Shown here in pieces: positions 1 through 9,805 of a stretch of 45,065 bases of DNA. The position numbers were made by a program, and so were the translations under genes. Source of the DNA: Candidatus Endomicrobiellum siamense (lineage in GTDB: Bacteria > Elusimicrobiota > Endomicrobiia > Endomicrobiales > Endomicrobiaceae); contig JAIRXS010000008.1 in assembly GCA_031268145.1 (NCBI GenBank), positions 1 through 45,065 on the forward strand, written 5' to 3'. Every line of letters starts with the position of its first letter. The stretch's first letter is position 1. The notes under the pieces are model-generated. The model worked only from the letters and a program-made list of their open reading frames with translations. It ran no database searches and was not told the DNA's origin.

Positions 1-233
1 TTAGAGTATACCAACATAAACAACATTGCACAAGGCAAAACAAACCACAATTTTATTGTAGGTATAACCTCTGCGCCAAGCGATGTAACCACTAAAGAAT
101 CTTTTATAGATCTCAACATACTATAGTTAAACAAGATACAAAAAAACATAAATGCCATAGGTAAAAACTTTCTAAGCTCAAAATTATGTATTGGCCACAC
201 TACAGCTTTAAGGCCTGTAATTTTCTGTTCCAT
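1..233 (-). CDS. tlc: ATP/ADP translocase (NTT/Tlc family), N-terminal part
   Basis: Partial gene running off the left edge; 77 codons are visible from an ATG at 233. The product resembles the N-terminus of the nucleotide transport proteins of Rickettsia and Chlamydia: a WPI motif near residue 14, then KFLPMAFMFFCIL leading into the first membrane helix, NYSMLRSIKDSLVVTSLGAE in the first loop, and the start of helix 2 (LPCAMLFMLVYS). Family members exchange host ATP for bacterial ADP (or import nucleotides) across the inner membrane. A GAGAGGA ribosome-binding site lies about 12 bases upstream. The family call is firm from sequence pattern. Whether the substrate is ATP/ADP or other nucleotides cannot be told from this fragment. 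A transporter of this kind implies an intracellular or host-dependent life. Confidence 0.85.
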   Translation of the reverse strand, partial: MEQKITGLKAVVWPIHNFELRKFLPMAFMFFCILFNYSMLRSIKDSLVVTSLGAEVIPTIKLWFVLPCAMLFMLVYS

Positions 234-542
234 AGAATTTCTTATCCTCTCTTTAAAATTTATTATCAAATATCTATACAGGATTTATTTTATATTACGA
301 ATTCGTATATTACATATTATACGCTTATTATTATTAAAAAATTTTTATTTTTGTAAAAAAGATGTGAATTTTACAAAAAAATACTATGAAAAAATAATAA
401 ATTTTAGAAATTTAAAGAGGTTTTTTGAAAATTATTTTCGTTTTGGACTTTAAACGAATTTTGCTGTGAACTAAATCCTTATTTTAAGAATACAAAAAAG
501 CTGATTCCATATTACAAAAATAAAGACTTAGTTTTTAATATA
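234..542. other. AT-rich intergenic region between guaB and the translocase gene
   Basis: About 310 bases with no recognisable gene. It holds long A and T runs and the putative promoter and palindrome of the translocase gene near 296-321. No terminator with a clear GC-rich stem is visible after guaB. Confidence 0.6.
296..321 (-). promoter_or_regulatory. Putative translocase promoter -10 with adjacent 12-bp palindrome
   Basis: On the minus strand a consensus TATAAT lies at 316-321. No convincing -35 box is seen; a T-rich stretch is upstream. Just after the expected transcription start comes the perfect palindrome TACGAATTCGTA at 296-307, placed where a repressor operator would sit. The promoter role is inference from position and motif. 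Confidence 0.4.
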
Positions 543-2021
<1,479 letters not shown>

Positions 2022-2062
2022 TTATAAATAGATTAAATAAAAATATCGGGTTAAAACAAAAA

Positions 2063-2086
2063 GTCCCGCTGTTTTAAAAGCAGGAC
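2063..2086 (-). terminator. Intrinsic terminator or attenuator in the guaB leader
   Basis: Read on the minus strand, an 8-bp stem (GTCCTGCT with AGCGGGAC, one mismatch) closes an 8-base A/T loop and is followed directly by TTTTTGTTTT. It lies about 60 bases before the guaB ATG and about 145 bases after the likely guaB promoter. It could end readthrough from tRNA-Asn or attenuate guaB itself. Confidence 0.65.
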
Positions 2087-2137
2087 AAAAATTTTAGCAT
2101 GCAACTTTATAAAAGCATAAATCTAACACTTATACAG

Positions 2138-2175
2138 AATTCGGAAACTTTATAGAATGAAAATTACTCCGAATT
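2138..2175 (-). promoter_or_regulatory. Hairpin in the guaB leader
   Basis: A perfect 8-bp inverted repeat (AATTCGGA at 2138-2145, TCCGAATT at 2168-2175) with a 22-base loop lies between the likely guaB promoter and the terminator. Together they give a sensor-plus-terminator shape. I do not recognise a known riboswitch class; the conserved bases of the purine riboswitch are absent. Confidence 0.4.
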
Positions 2176-2229
2176 ATTAGAGCTCCTCACGCTTATACCT
2201 GCCATATAACGCTTAATAGCTGATATTGA

Positions 2230-2258
2230 ATTAAACAATAATCATAACAATCTGTCAA
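2230..2258 (-). promoter_or_regulatory. Putative guaB promoter
   Basis: Minus-strand TTGACA (2253-2258), 17-base spacer, TTTAAT (2230-2235): a good sigma-70-like match. It would give a guaB leader of a little over 200 bases. The stretch from 2259 to 2498 otherwise shows no gene. Confidence 0.55.
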
Positions 2259-2456
2259 ATTTGTGTATACCTCATAACAATATGTATTTTGAGTTTTACA
2301 AATATGACTAAAATAAAAGAATATTAAAAAATATTAGCGCAAGAAATACAATAAATAGAGAGATAATGAGGATATTATCTGTTGTGTTTCATAATTTTAA
2401 ATTTTGTTGGATCGGACTTTTATAAGAGAGGAAAATACATTCTTTTTTAATAAAAA

Positions 2457-2472
2457 AAGTTTTGATAAACTT
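2457..2472 (-). terminator. Weak terminator-like hairpin after tRNA-Asn
   Basis: Minus strand: AAGTTT, 4-base loop, AAACTT, then a short T run. The stem is only 6 bp and AT-rich, so support is weak. It lies about 27 bases after the tRNA 3' end. Confidence 0.3.
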
Positions 2473-2498
2473 ACCAAAGAATCTTCAGTAATACTAAA

Positions 2499-2570
2499 CT
2501 CCGACGGCTGGACTCGAACCAGCAACCGATCGGTTAACAGCCGATTGCTCCACCATTGAGCTACGTCGGA
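2499..2570 (-). tRNA. tRNA-Asn (anticodon GTT)
   Basis: 72 bases. The acceptor stem TCCGACG/CGTCGGA is perfectly paired with discriminator G. The anticodon loop reads CTGTTAA with anticodon GTT, and the T-arm has GGTTCGAGTCC. CCA is not encoded, so the CCA-adding enzyme at 12586-13974 must add it. Confidence 0.96.
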
Positions 2571-2599
2571 ATTAAACTATACTCACATTTGATGATTAC

Positions 2600-2628
2600 A
2601 TTATACTTATTTTGAAAAAAAAATTCAA
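2600..2628 (-). promoter_or_regulatory. Promoter of tRNA-Asn
   Basis: Minus strand TTGAAT (2623-2628), 17-base T-rich spacer, perfect TATAAT (2600-2605), with the tRNA starting 30 bases downstream. This is one of the clearest sigma-70-like promoters in the window. Confidence 0.7.
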
Positions 2629-2772
2629 GGAGCACACTATAATTAATAAAAATTTAGTACAATACAAAAAAAGTGAAACATGAGAATTTATGAGAAGCGG
2701 TCAAATAAAAAAAAGGATCTTACAGACTTCTAGAAGAAATAAATAATAGAGATTTTGAAGGAAAACAAGACA

Positions 2773-3627
<855 letters not shown>

Positions 3628-3683
3628 GCAAAAAAATAATTTAATATTGCCTGAACTTAAAAATAAAATAATAGGAGTAAGAT

Positions 3684-4424
3684 TTGTCAAAAAAAAATTT
3701 TAAAGTATTTATCGCTTTAGTTATCATTGGAGTTTCAATTTACTCTTCTTTTAACATGGTAATGAACTCTCTCATTCATAGCAGAAAAGAGATAGAAATA
3801 CCAAACCTTGTTGGAAAAAGTCTCTATGATGCTTTAGATGAACTTTCTAATACAGGCTTTGGATTAATAAAAAATGATGAAGAACCAGACCAAAATATAC
3901 CAGCTGGAACTATTTTAAGACAAAATCCTCCAGCAGGCATGTTAGTAAGAGAAGGAAAAACAATTAAAGTAACAATAAGTCAAGGAGGAGAAACTGTTTA
4001 CGTGCCCAATCTTATTGGCCAAACTATACGTTCTGCAGATATAGCTTTAAGGCATTCAACTCTTGTCATGGGAGAAGTTGAAAGAAGATTCTCTACAACT
4101 ATAGAAAAAGATTACGTTATTGCACAAGATATTAAGGCAGGACAAAAAGTAGATAAAGATTCTGTTGTAAATATTGTTGTTTCTGAAGGGGTTCCACCGG
4201 AAGGAATAATACTTCTACCTAATTTTGTAAATCAAAATATAGAAGAAGCAAAAATTTGGGCATTAGAAAATAATGTTACTTTAGATATAAAAACAGAAAT
4301 TAATCAAGATATTGAAAACAATACTATTGTAAACCAATATCCTCAAAATGATACAGATATAACTAATACTAAATATGTTACTTTAACAGTATCTACAAAT
4401 GAAACTAATCTACAGAATCTATGA
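3684..4424 (+). CDS. Membrane-anchored protein with three PASTA domains
   Basis: 246 aa, starting at TTG behind a GGAG site. One N-terminal membrane helix (about residues 7-27) is followed by three extracytoplasmic PASTA repeats at roughly 33-98, 100-167 and 174-238, each opening with a PNLVG/PNLIG/PNFVN motif. PASTA domains bind uncrosslinked peptidoglycan or muropeptides and usually cap Ser/Thr kinases (PknB/PrkC) or class B PBPs. Here no kinase or transpeptidase domain is present. The following genes are rpe and a cell-wall amidase. In Firmicutes a PASTA kinase also lies near rpe, so this may be the sensor part of that arrangement without its kinase. The actual role is unknown. Confidence 0.85.
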   Translation: MSKKNFKVFIALVIIGVSIYSSFNMVMNSLIHSRKEIEIPNLVGKSLYDALDELSNTGFGLIKNDEEPDQNIPAGTILRQNPPAGMLVREGKTIKVTISQGGETVYVPNLIGQTIRSADIALRHSTLVMGEVERRFSTTIEKDYVIAQDIKAGQKVDKDSVVNIVVSEGVPPEGIILLPNFVNQNIEEAKIWALENNVTLDIKTEINQDIENNTIVNQYPQNDTDITNTKYVTLTVSTNETNLQNL

Positions 4425-4444
4425 AAGATATTATCTCCTGGTAA

Positions 4445-5101
4445 ATGCATATGGAAAAAATTATTATTGCACCTTCTATTCTTTCTGCAAATTTTGCAAA
4501 TTTGCAGAAAGACATACAAATGGTAGAAAACGCAGGAGCAGATTGGCTTCATATAGATGTAATGGATGGACACTTTGTCCCAAACATTACAATAGGAGCT
4601 CCTGTTATCAAATCTATTAGAAAAGTTACAAATCTCTTTTTTGATGTACATCTTATGATTAGTGAGCCACAAAAATACTATCAAGTCTTTCAAAAAGCTG
4701 GGGCAAATTTAATAACTTTTCATAGTGAAGTTAATACAGATAAAAAAAATTTAATACAAGATATAAAATACTTTGGTATTAAAGCAGGAATATCAATAAA
4801 GCCAAAAACAAATATATCAGAAATAGAAGAACTGTTACCTTATTTAGACTTAGTTTTAATTATGACAGTTGAGCCCGGTTTTGGTGGACAGTCTTTTATG
4901 GACAACGTGATTTACAAAATAAAGGATTTAAAAAAACTTATTAACAGTCGTAAATATAACTGTATTATAGAAGTTGACGGTGGAATAAACGATCAAACTG
5001 CTAAAATCTGTATTAATGCAGGAGCAAATGCCTTGGTTAGCGGAAGTTACATTTTTTCTTCAAACAATGTTAAAGAATCTATACAAACTCTTAAAATATG
5101 A
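4445..5101 (+). CDS. rpe: Ribulose-phosphate 3-epimerase
   Basis: 218 aa TIM-barrel enzyme interconverting ribulose 5-phosphate and xylulose 5-phosphate in the non-oxidative pentose phosphate pathway. Hallmarks in order: APSILSANFA at the N-terminus, the metal/catalytic segment HIDVMDGHFVPN, DVHLMI, MTVEPGFGGQSF (phosphate loop) and EVDGGI with the catalytic Asp. The start could be the first ATG or the in-frame ATG two codons later; no strong ribosome-binding site is seen for either. It begins 21 bases after the PASTA gene, and its TGA overlaps the next ATG (ATGA), so it is translationally coupled to the amidase. Confidence 0.96.
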   Translation: MHMEKIIIAPSILSANFANLQKDIQMVENAGADWLHIDVMDGHFVPNITIGAPVIKSIRKVTNLFFDVHLMISEPQKYYQVFQKAGANLITFHSEVNTDKKNLIQDIKYFGIKAGISIKPKTNISEIEELLPYLDLVLIMTVEPGFGGQSFMDNVIYKIKDLKKLINSRKYNCIIEVDGGINDQTAKICINAGANALVSGSYIFSSNNVKESIQTLKI

Positions 5102-6813
5102 AAAAATTATTTATTTTATTATTTACAATTTTTACTATATTTAATAAAACAACATCAGCAGAACAAAAACCCAACCTCTTATCTGAAAGCATCAACACTA
5201 TTATAGATGGCCAAACATTTAACGGTATTAATGCATATAAAATATCTGATCAAACAAAATATTTTTCTATAAAAGAAATAGCTAAAGTATACAATGCTCG
5301 TTTAGAATGGAAACCTGTAAGTTCTCAAGTTACCATGACCTTAAACAACAGAAAAATAGACATTAAAGCAAATAACACAATTGTGGTATTTGGCAAAAAA
5401 AAAAGAAGAATGTCCTTACCTTCTAGATTTATAAAAGGAAACATTTATATTCCACCAGAAATTCTCACCTCCAATGAATTTGCCCAAATTACAGAAACTA
5501 CAACTAAATGGAACCCCTCTTCTCTTTTGCTTACTGTAACGCATAAGTCAAACATATCTTCAGTAAGATTTTTTTCTAAAGAAGAAAGTTCTAAAATTAT
5601 AATAAATCTGGATGAACCTTTATCTTATACAGTAGAAAGAAGCTCTCAAACCATAACTTTAAATATTTTAAGAGGAAAAATTCAAAAAAATTTTATGGAA
5701 ATAAACAATGGAATGCTTGAAAAAATTCAATACTATTCTAATGCTAAAGCTGCAGTTATAAAAATAAGCTTGCAACAACCTGTAAAATCTTTTAAAATAG
5801 ATAAATTAGTTAACCCTAATAGAATATCAATTGATATAATTCACCCATTCCCAATAAAAATAATTGATAATGAAAATATTATCAAAAAGCAAGAAGAAGA
5901 TGAAGACGACTTATATCAATTACAGCAAAGTGATACTATTGTTCCTGACATATATGGACAAGCGCAAATTATTTCTATGAATGGGAATGTAGATAATACC
6001 GATTTAGATGCTATTGCAGTAACAAAATTTACTCAAGACGCTATTGCCGATGATAGCTTTAGTATAGTTGATGACACTCAAACAATACCAACTATATATT
6101 CTGCAAAAAACAAAAACCACAAAAAAATTATAGTTCTTGATGCAGGGCATGGTGGAGAAGATCCAGGTGCAATTGGCACAAAAGGCACAAAAGAAAAAGA
6201 CATAAATCTTGAAATTGTACAAGAACTAAAATCTATTTTTGACAACGACACTAACTATGAGGTAATTCTTACAAGAAAAGATGATACTTTTATACCTCTT
6301 GCAGAAAGAACAAATATTGCAAACGAACACGATGCAGATTTATTCGTATCTATACACTGTAATGCAAATTTAAATAAGAATGCAAATGGGTTTGAAATTT
6401 ACTTTCTATCTGAAAAAGCTACAGATTCTGAAGCGGCATCTACCGCAGTATTAGAAAACTCTGTTTTAGATCTAGAAGGCAAACCAAATAAAAAACGCGC
6501 TCTATTACAAGAAATGTTATGGTCTATGACAGCTAACGAATATATGAACGCTTCATCTGAACTCAGTGCCTTTATAGTAGATAAAATATCATTAAGAGTT
6601 AAAATTCCAAATAGAGGTACAAAACAAGCAAGTTTTTATGTTTTAAGAGGGGCGCAAATGCCAGCAATACTTATAGAAAGTGCTTTTTTAAGCAATTATG
6701 AAGATGAAGCCAAATTAAACACAAGAAGGTTTCGTACTGCAATATCCAATTCAATATATGAAGGAATTGTTAGATACTATGCAAAAAAAACAAAAGAAAA
6801 AAGTAATAAATAA
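5098..6813 (+). CDS. N-acetylmuramoyl-L-alanine amidase, AmiC type
   Basis: 571 aa secreted peptidoglycan hydrolase that cleaves the bond between MurNAc and the stem peptide, as needed for daughter-cell separation. Signal peptide at 1-20 ending in TTSA. Residues about 33-135 look like a copper-amine-oxidase N-terminal-like domain, about 150-255 like an AMIN domain, then an acidic linker, then Amidase_3 from about 343. Zinc and catalytic residues are all present: His351 in DAGHGG, Glu366, His420 in SIHCN and Glu527 in LIESAF. The regulatory insertion typical of AmiC-like enzymes is seen as a long segment after the IYFLSEKA motif. Its 3' end overlaps the start of murI. Confidence 0.93.
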   Translation: MKKLFILLFTIFTIFNKTTSAEQKPNLLSESINTIIDGQTFNGINAYKISDQTKYFSIKEIAKVYNARLEWKPVSSQVTMTLNNRKIDIKANNTIVVFGKKKRRMSLPSRFIKGNIYIPPEILTSNEFAQITETTTKWNPSSLLLTVTHKSNISSVRFFSKEESSKIIINLDEPLSYTVERSSQTITLNILRGKIQKNFMEINNGMLEKIQYYSNAKAAVIKISLQQPVKSFKIDKLVNPNRISIDIIHPFPIKIIDNENIIKKQEEDEDDLYQLQQSDTIVPDIYGQAQIISMNGNVDNTDLDAIAVTKFTQDAIADDSFSIVDDTQTIPTIYSAKNKNHKKIIVLDAGHGGEDPGAIGTKGTKEKDINLEIVQELKSIFDNDTNYEVILTRKDDTFIPLAERTNIANEHDADLFVSIHCNANLNKNANGFEIYFLSEKATDSEAASTAVLENSVLDLEGKPNKKRALLQEMLWSMTANEYMNASSELSAFIVDKISLRVKIPNRGTKQASFYVLRGAQMPAILIESAFLSNYEDEAKLNTRRFRTAISNSIYEGIVRYYAKKTKEKSNK

Positions 6814-7600
6814 TAATCCTATTGGCATTTTTGATTCAGGTTTTGGCGGACTTACGGTAATGTCAGCAATACATAAGGGGTTACCTTGTGAAAATTTAAT
6901 CTATTTTGGAGATACAGCGCACATACCATATGGAGCTAAATCACAAAACATAGTTATTAAATTTTCAACCGAAATAGCGTCTTTTTTAGTCAAACAACAA
7001 GTCAAATTAATTGTTATAGCCTGTAATACAGCAACGGCATTTGCTTTGCCCTTTTTACAAAAAAAATTTAATGTCCCTATAATAGGGGTTATAAAACCAG
7101 GGGCTAAAGCAGCTGTTTTTGCCTCTAAAAATAAAAAGATTGGCGTTATTGGCACAGAAGGCACTATAAATAGCAAATCATATACCAAAGAAATAAATAA
7201 ATTTGCAAAGATAAAATTGCATCAACAAGCTTGTCCTTTATTTGTCCCTATTGTAGAAGAAGGACTAATTAATTCTAATTTTACAAACGAGATTGTTCAA
7301 AAATATATACAGCCTCTTTTAAATAAAAAAATTGACACTCTTGTTTTAGGATGTACTCACTATACGCTTTTAAAAGAAGTAATTAAAAAAAATATCAAAG
7401 AAGGTATCACTTTAATAGATTCTACTCAAATAATATCTCAAGAAGTTAAAAATATTTTAGAAGAAAAAAAGTTGTTAGCAAGTAAAAGCAAGCCAAATCT
7501 AAAATTTTATGTTAGCGATAACCCTTTAAAGTTTAAAAAAATAGGCAGTCGCTTTTTTGGCAAAAAAATAACAAATATTAAAAAAATTGAATTGAGGTAA
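6779..7600 (+). CDS. murI: Glutamate racemase
   Basis: Cofactor-independent racemase making D-glutamate for peptidoglycan stem peptides. From the ATG at 6779 it is 273 aa; an upstream in-frame ATG at 6758 is possible, but 6779 has an AAGGA site 12 bases before it. Motifs: GIFDSGFGGLTV at the start, YFGDTAHIPYG, then the two catalytic cysteines Cys82 (IACNTATA) and Cys192 (VLGCTHY). It overlaps the 3' end of the amidase gene by about 35 bases, placing two cell-wall functions in one transcript. The C-terminus is Lys-rich but of normal family length. Confidence 0.95.
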   Translation: MQKKQKKKVINNNPIGIFDSGFGGLTVMSAIHKGLPCENLIYFGDTAHIPYGAKSQNIVIKFSTEIASFLVKQQVKLIVIACNTATAFALPFLQKKFNVPIIGVIKPGAKAAVFASKNKKIGVIGTEGTINSKSYTKEINKFAKIKLHQQACPLFVPIVEEGLINSNFTNEIVQKYIQPLLNKKIDTLVLGCTHYTLLKEVIKKNIKEGITLIDSTQIISQEVKNILEEKKLLASKSKPNLKFYVSDNPLKFKKIGSRFFGKKITNIKKIELR

Positions 7601-7602
7601 AA

Positions 7603-7971
7603 ATGAATTATAAGATTTCTGTCACAAAAAATTTTTCTGCTGCGCATCGTCTTAGAGAATATAAAGGTAAATGCGAAAATTTACATGGCCACAATTGGAA
7701 AATAAAAGTAACTTTTTGTGGAACTAAACTAGATAGTACTGGCATGTTGATAGATTTTACAGTCATAAAAAAACATCTAGATAAAATTATTTTATATCTA
7801 GATCATAAATTTTTAAACGACATAGAGCCTTTTAACAATATAAATCCAACAGCAGAAAATTTAGCTGTATTTATTTTAGAACAACTAAAATCTATAGAAA
7901 CTGAAAATGCCAAAGCGTGCGAAGTAGCAGTATGGGAAAGTGACTTTTCTTGTGCAGAGGTAAGCATATAA
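7603..7971 (+). CDS. queD: 6-carboxy-5,6,7,8-tetrahydropterin synthase
   Basis: 122 aa T-fold enzyme converting dihydroneopterin triphosphate to 6-carboxytetrahydropterin, the second step toward preQ0/queuosine. Zinc-binding histidines His15 (SAAHRL), His28 and His30 (NLHGHNW) and the catalytic Cys24 are present, as is the LDHKFLN motif and the C-terminal VWESDFSCAEV. The Cys spacing before NLHGH fits QueD rather than PTPS-III. The ATG follows GAGG and comes 2 bases after the murI stop. With queC and queE downstream it forms a complete preQ0 block after GTP cyclohydrolase. Confidence 0.95.
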   Translation: MNYKISVTKNFSAAHRLREYKGKCENLHGHNWKIKVTFCGTKLDSTGMLIDFTVIKKHLDKIILYLDHKFLNDIEPFNNINPTAENLAVFILEQLKSIETENAKACEVAVWESDFSCAEVSI

Positions 7972-8014
7972 AATTATTACCTATATTAAAAATAAGTATG
8001 CTTTTAATTGTGTC

Positions 8015-8034
8015 AATATATAAATTTATATATT
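8015..8034. repeat. 20-bp perfect AT palindrome before queC
   Basis: AATATATAAATTTATATATT is its own reverse complement and ends directly at the queC ribosome-binding site (GAGG at 8035). It could fold over the translation start or contain a -10-like element. An A/T-only palindrome can arise by chance here, so its role is uncertain. Confidence 0.35.
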
Positions 8035-8044
8035 GAGGATAGAA

Positions 8045-8695
8045 ATGAAGATAGAAAAAAAAGCACTAGTATTACTTTCTGGAGGGCTAGATTCTACAAC
8101 TGTATTATATTATGCATTATCAAAAGGATATCAGTGTAATTGTATAGTATTTGATTATGGACAAAAACATAAAAAAGAACTAAAATCCGCCATAAAAATT
8201 GCCAAATCAGTAAACGCAAATTATTCTATTATCAAAATAACGTTGCCTTGGTCAAACGATGTGTTAACTAATAAAGATAAAAAAGTACCTGTACATAAAA
8301 ATTTGCCTAAAAATATACCTCCGACTTATGTCCCAGGAAGAAATACTTTATTCCTCTCATACGCGTTATCATTTGCACAATCAACTAATGCTGACGTTAT
8401 ATTTATTGGAGTTAATGCTGTAGATTTTTCCAACTATCCAGACTGTACTCCTGACTTTGTAAAAGCATATAATAATGTTTTAAAAGCTTTAAAAACAAAA
8501 ATAACTGTCAAAACTCCTCTTTTGAAATTAAATAAAGCCCAAATAATAAAATTAGGAACAAAATTAAATGTCCCTTATAAAGACACATGGACATGTTATA
8601 ATGGATTTAGTAAACCGTGCAGACAATGCGATTCTTGTAAATTAAGAGCCAAAGGGTTTAAAGAGGCAAAAACGAATGACCCTGCCATTAAATAA
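8045..8695 (+). CDS. queC: 7-cyano-7-deazaguanine synthase
   Basis: 216 aa PP-loop ATPase converting 7-carboxy-7-deazaguanine to preQ0 with ammonia and ATP. The ATG at 8045 is preferred over an upstream TTG because GAGG lies 6 bases before it. The PP-loop LSGGLDST is at residues 11-18. PGRNTLF and the SNYPDCTPDF segment match the family, and the C-terminal zinc site has four cysteines in CYNGFSKPCRQCDSC. It overlaps queE by 20 bases, so the two are probably made together. Confidence 0.96.
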   Translation: MKIEKKALVLLSGGLDSTTVLYYALSKGYQCNCIVFDYGQKHKKELKSAIKIAKSVNANYSIIKITLPWSNDVLTNKDKKVPVHKNLPKNIPPTYVPGRNTLFLSYALSFAQSTNADVIFIGVNAVDFSNYPDCTPDFVKAYNNVLKALKTKITVKTPLLKLNKAQIIKLGTKLNVPYKDTWTCYNGFSKPCRQCDSCKLRAKGFKEAKTNDPAIK

Positions 8696-9410
8696 TTTAC
8701 AAGCTCCATTTTATGAAATATTCTTTTCTTTTCAAGGAGAAGCTTTATATACAGGGCTTCCTCAAATTTTTGTTAGATTTGCTGGTTGCAACCTTTCATG
8801 TAACTATTGCGATACAAATTATTCTATAACAGTGACAAAAAAAGCAAAGTATTTAACTATAACAAAAATTATAGAAAAAATTGAATTTTTATACAAAAAA
8901 AACAAAAAAAATTTTACTAATACTAAACCTTCTATAGCTTTTACTGGAGGAGAACCTCTCCTATATGCTCATTTTTTAAAAGAATTACTACCTAAACTTA
9001 AAACAAAAGAGTTTAGTATATATGTTGAAACTAACGGCACTCTATATAATAACTTCAAGGAAATTGCTAAATTTTGTGATATAGTTGCCATGGACTTTAA
9101 GTTCCCTTCAGAATGTAAAAAAAGTTTTTGGAAAGAACACACAAAATTTTTAAAAATTATAACTTCTAACAAACTAAATGGCTCTTTTATAAAATGCGTA
9201 ATAACAAAAAATACAACATTCCAAGAAATAAAAAAAACTATTAAAATAATAAAATCCCTAAATAATAATATGGCATTGATATTGCAACCATCTTTAGACA
9301 AAGAGAAACCACATATACAAAATTTGCATTTGTTTTATACATTTGCAAAAAAAGCCCTATCTAATGTAGCTATTATGGTACAAATGCATAAAATATACAA
9401 ACTACGCTAG
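8676..9410 (+). CDS. queE: 7-carboxy-7-deazaguanine synthase (radical SAM)
   Basis: 244 aa radical SAM enzyme making the 7-deazaguanine ring from 6-carboxytetrahydropterin. The [4Fe-4S] motif is Cys38, Cys42, Cys45 (CNLSCNYC, CX3CX2C), preceded by the SFQGEALYTG segment that contacts substrate; AFTGGEP follows as the SAM-binding motif, and ETNG is present. No second cluster motif is seen. It is Lys-rich with long A runs but its frame is intact. It is the last gene of the plus-strand cluster; a hairpin overlaps its stop codon. Confidence 0.94.
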   Translation: MTLPLNNLQAPFYEIFFSFQGEALYTGLPQIFVRFAGCNLSCNYCDTNYSITVTKKAKYLTITKIIEKIEFLYKKNKKNFTNTKPSIAFTGGEPLLYAHFLKELLPKLKTKEFSIYVETNGTLYNNFKEIAKFCDIVAMDFKFPSECKKSFWKEHTKFLKIITSNKLNGSFIKCVITKNTTFQEIKKTIKIIKSLNNNMALILQPSLDKEKPHIQNLHLFYTFAKKALSNVAIMVQMHKIYKLR

Positions 9411-9447
9411 CAGAATTTAGGAGGAAAACAATCCTTTAAACTCTGCT
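9409..9447. terminator. Hairpin between convergent genes
   Basis: AGCAGA (9409-9414) pairs with TCTGCT (9442-9447), extended by TTTA/TAAA and GGA/TCC with a mismatch and a 2-base bulge. It sits exactly at the end of queE and before the stop of the opposing gene at 9470. A T tract is lacking, so it may act as a folded mRNA end for both strands. Confidence 0.45.
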
Positions 9448-9469
9448 AAACCATTTGATAGTGTTTAAA

Positions 9470-9652
9470 TCAATTGAATTCATCCATAAAACAATTAAAA
9501 TTATACATCAAAAGTGTTGAACGCAATTCTTCATTGAGGGGAGATTGATTAGGTTTTAGACTTTCTTCAGGATGAGAGTTCTTGTTAGATTCTTCAGTAT
9601 CATATCTGTGTTCAATTTCTGCCACAAATTTTTTCAATATTTTGTCATTCAT
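9470..9652 (-). CDS. Small hypothetical protein, 60 aa
   Basis: 60 aa, charged and soluble, with no membrane segment and one Cys near the end. I do not recognise it. Support for being real: a strong AGAGGTG ribosome-binding site at the right distance from the ATG, and position downstream of the TPR gene on the same strand. The middle is rich in Glu, Asn, Ser and Pro and is probably disordered. The C-terminus ends in a hydrophobic/aromatic stretch (LLMYNFNCFMDEF). Confidence 0.5.
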   Translation of the reverse strand: MNDKILKKFVAEIEHRYDTEESNKNSHPEESLKPNQSPLNEELRSTLLMYNFNCFMDEFN

Positions 9653-9805
9653 ATAAAATCACCTCTTGCAGTTTATATGTTTGATACTTGATACAAAGAA
9701 TTTAAAGAACCAACTTAATTATACATAAATTATATATATCTTTTCCTACAATTTAAGATTTTATTATCCTCTTGTCAATAGCTAACAACAAAATATATAG
9801 AAAAC

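Noticed and set aside
2087-2200. Purine riboswitch upstream of guaB
   Set aside because: The region was compared with the conserved loop and junction bases of purine riboswitches and they are absent; kept only as an unclassified leader.
4343-4693. 116-codon minus-strand open frame over the PASTA/rpe junction
   Set aside because: Antisense to two real genes, Cys- and His-rich composition typical of a shadow frame.
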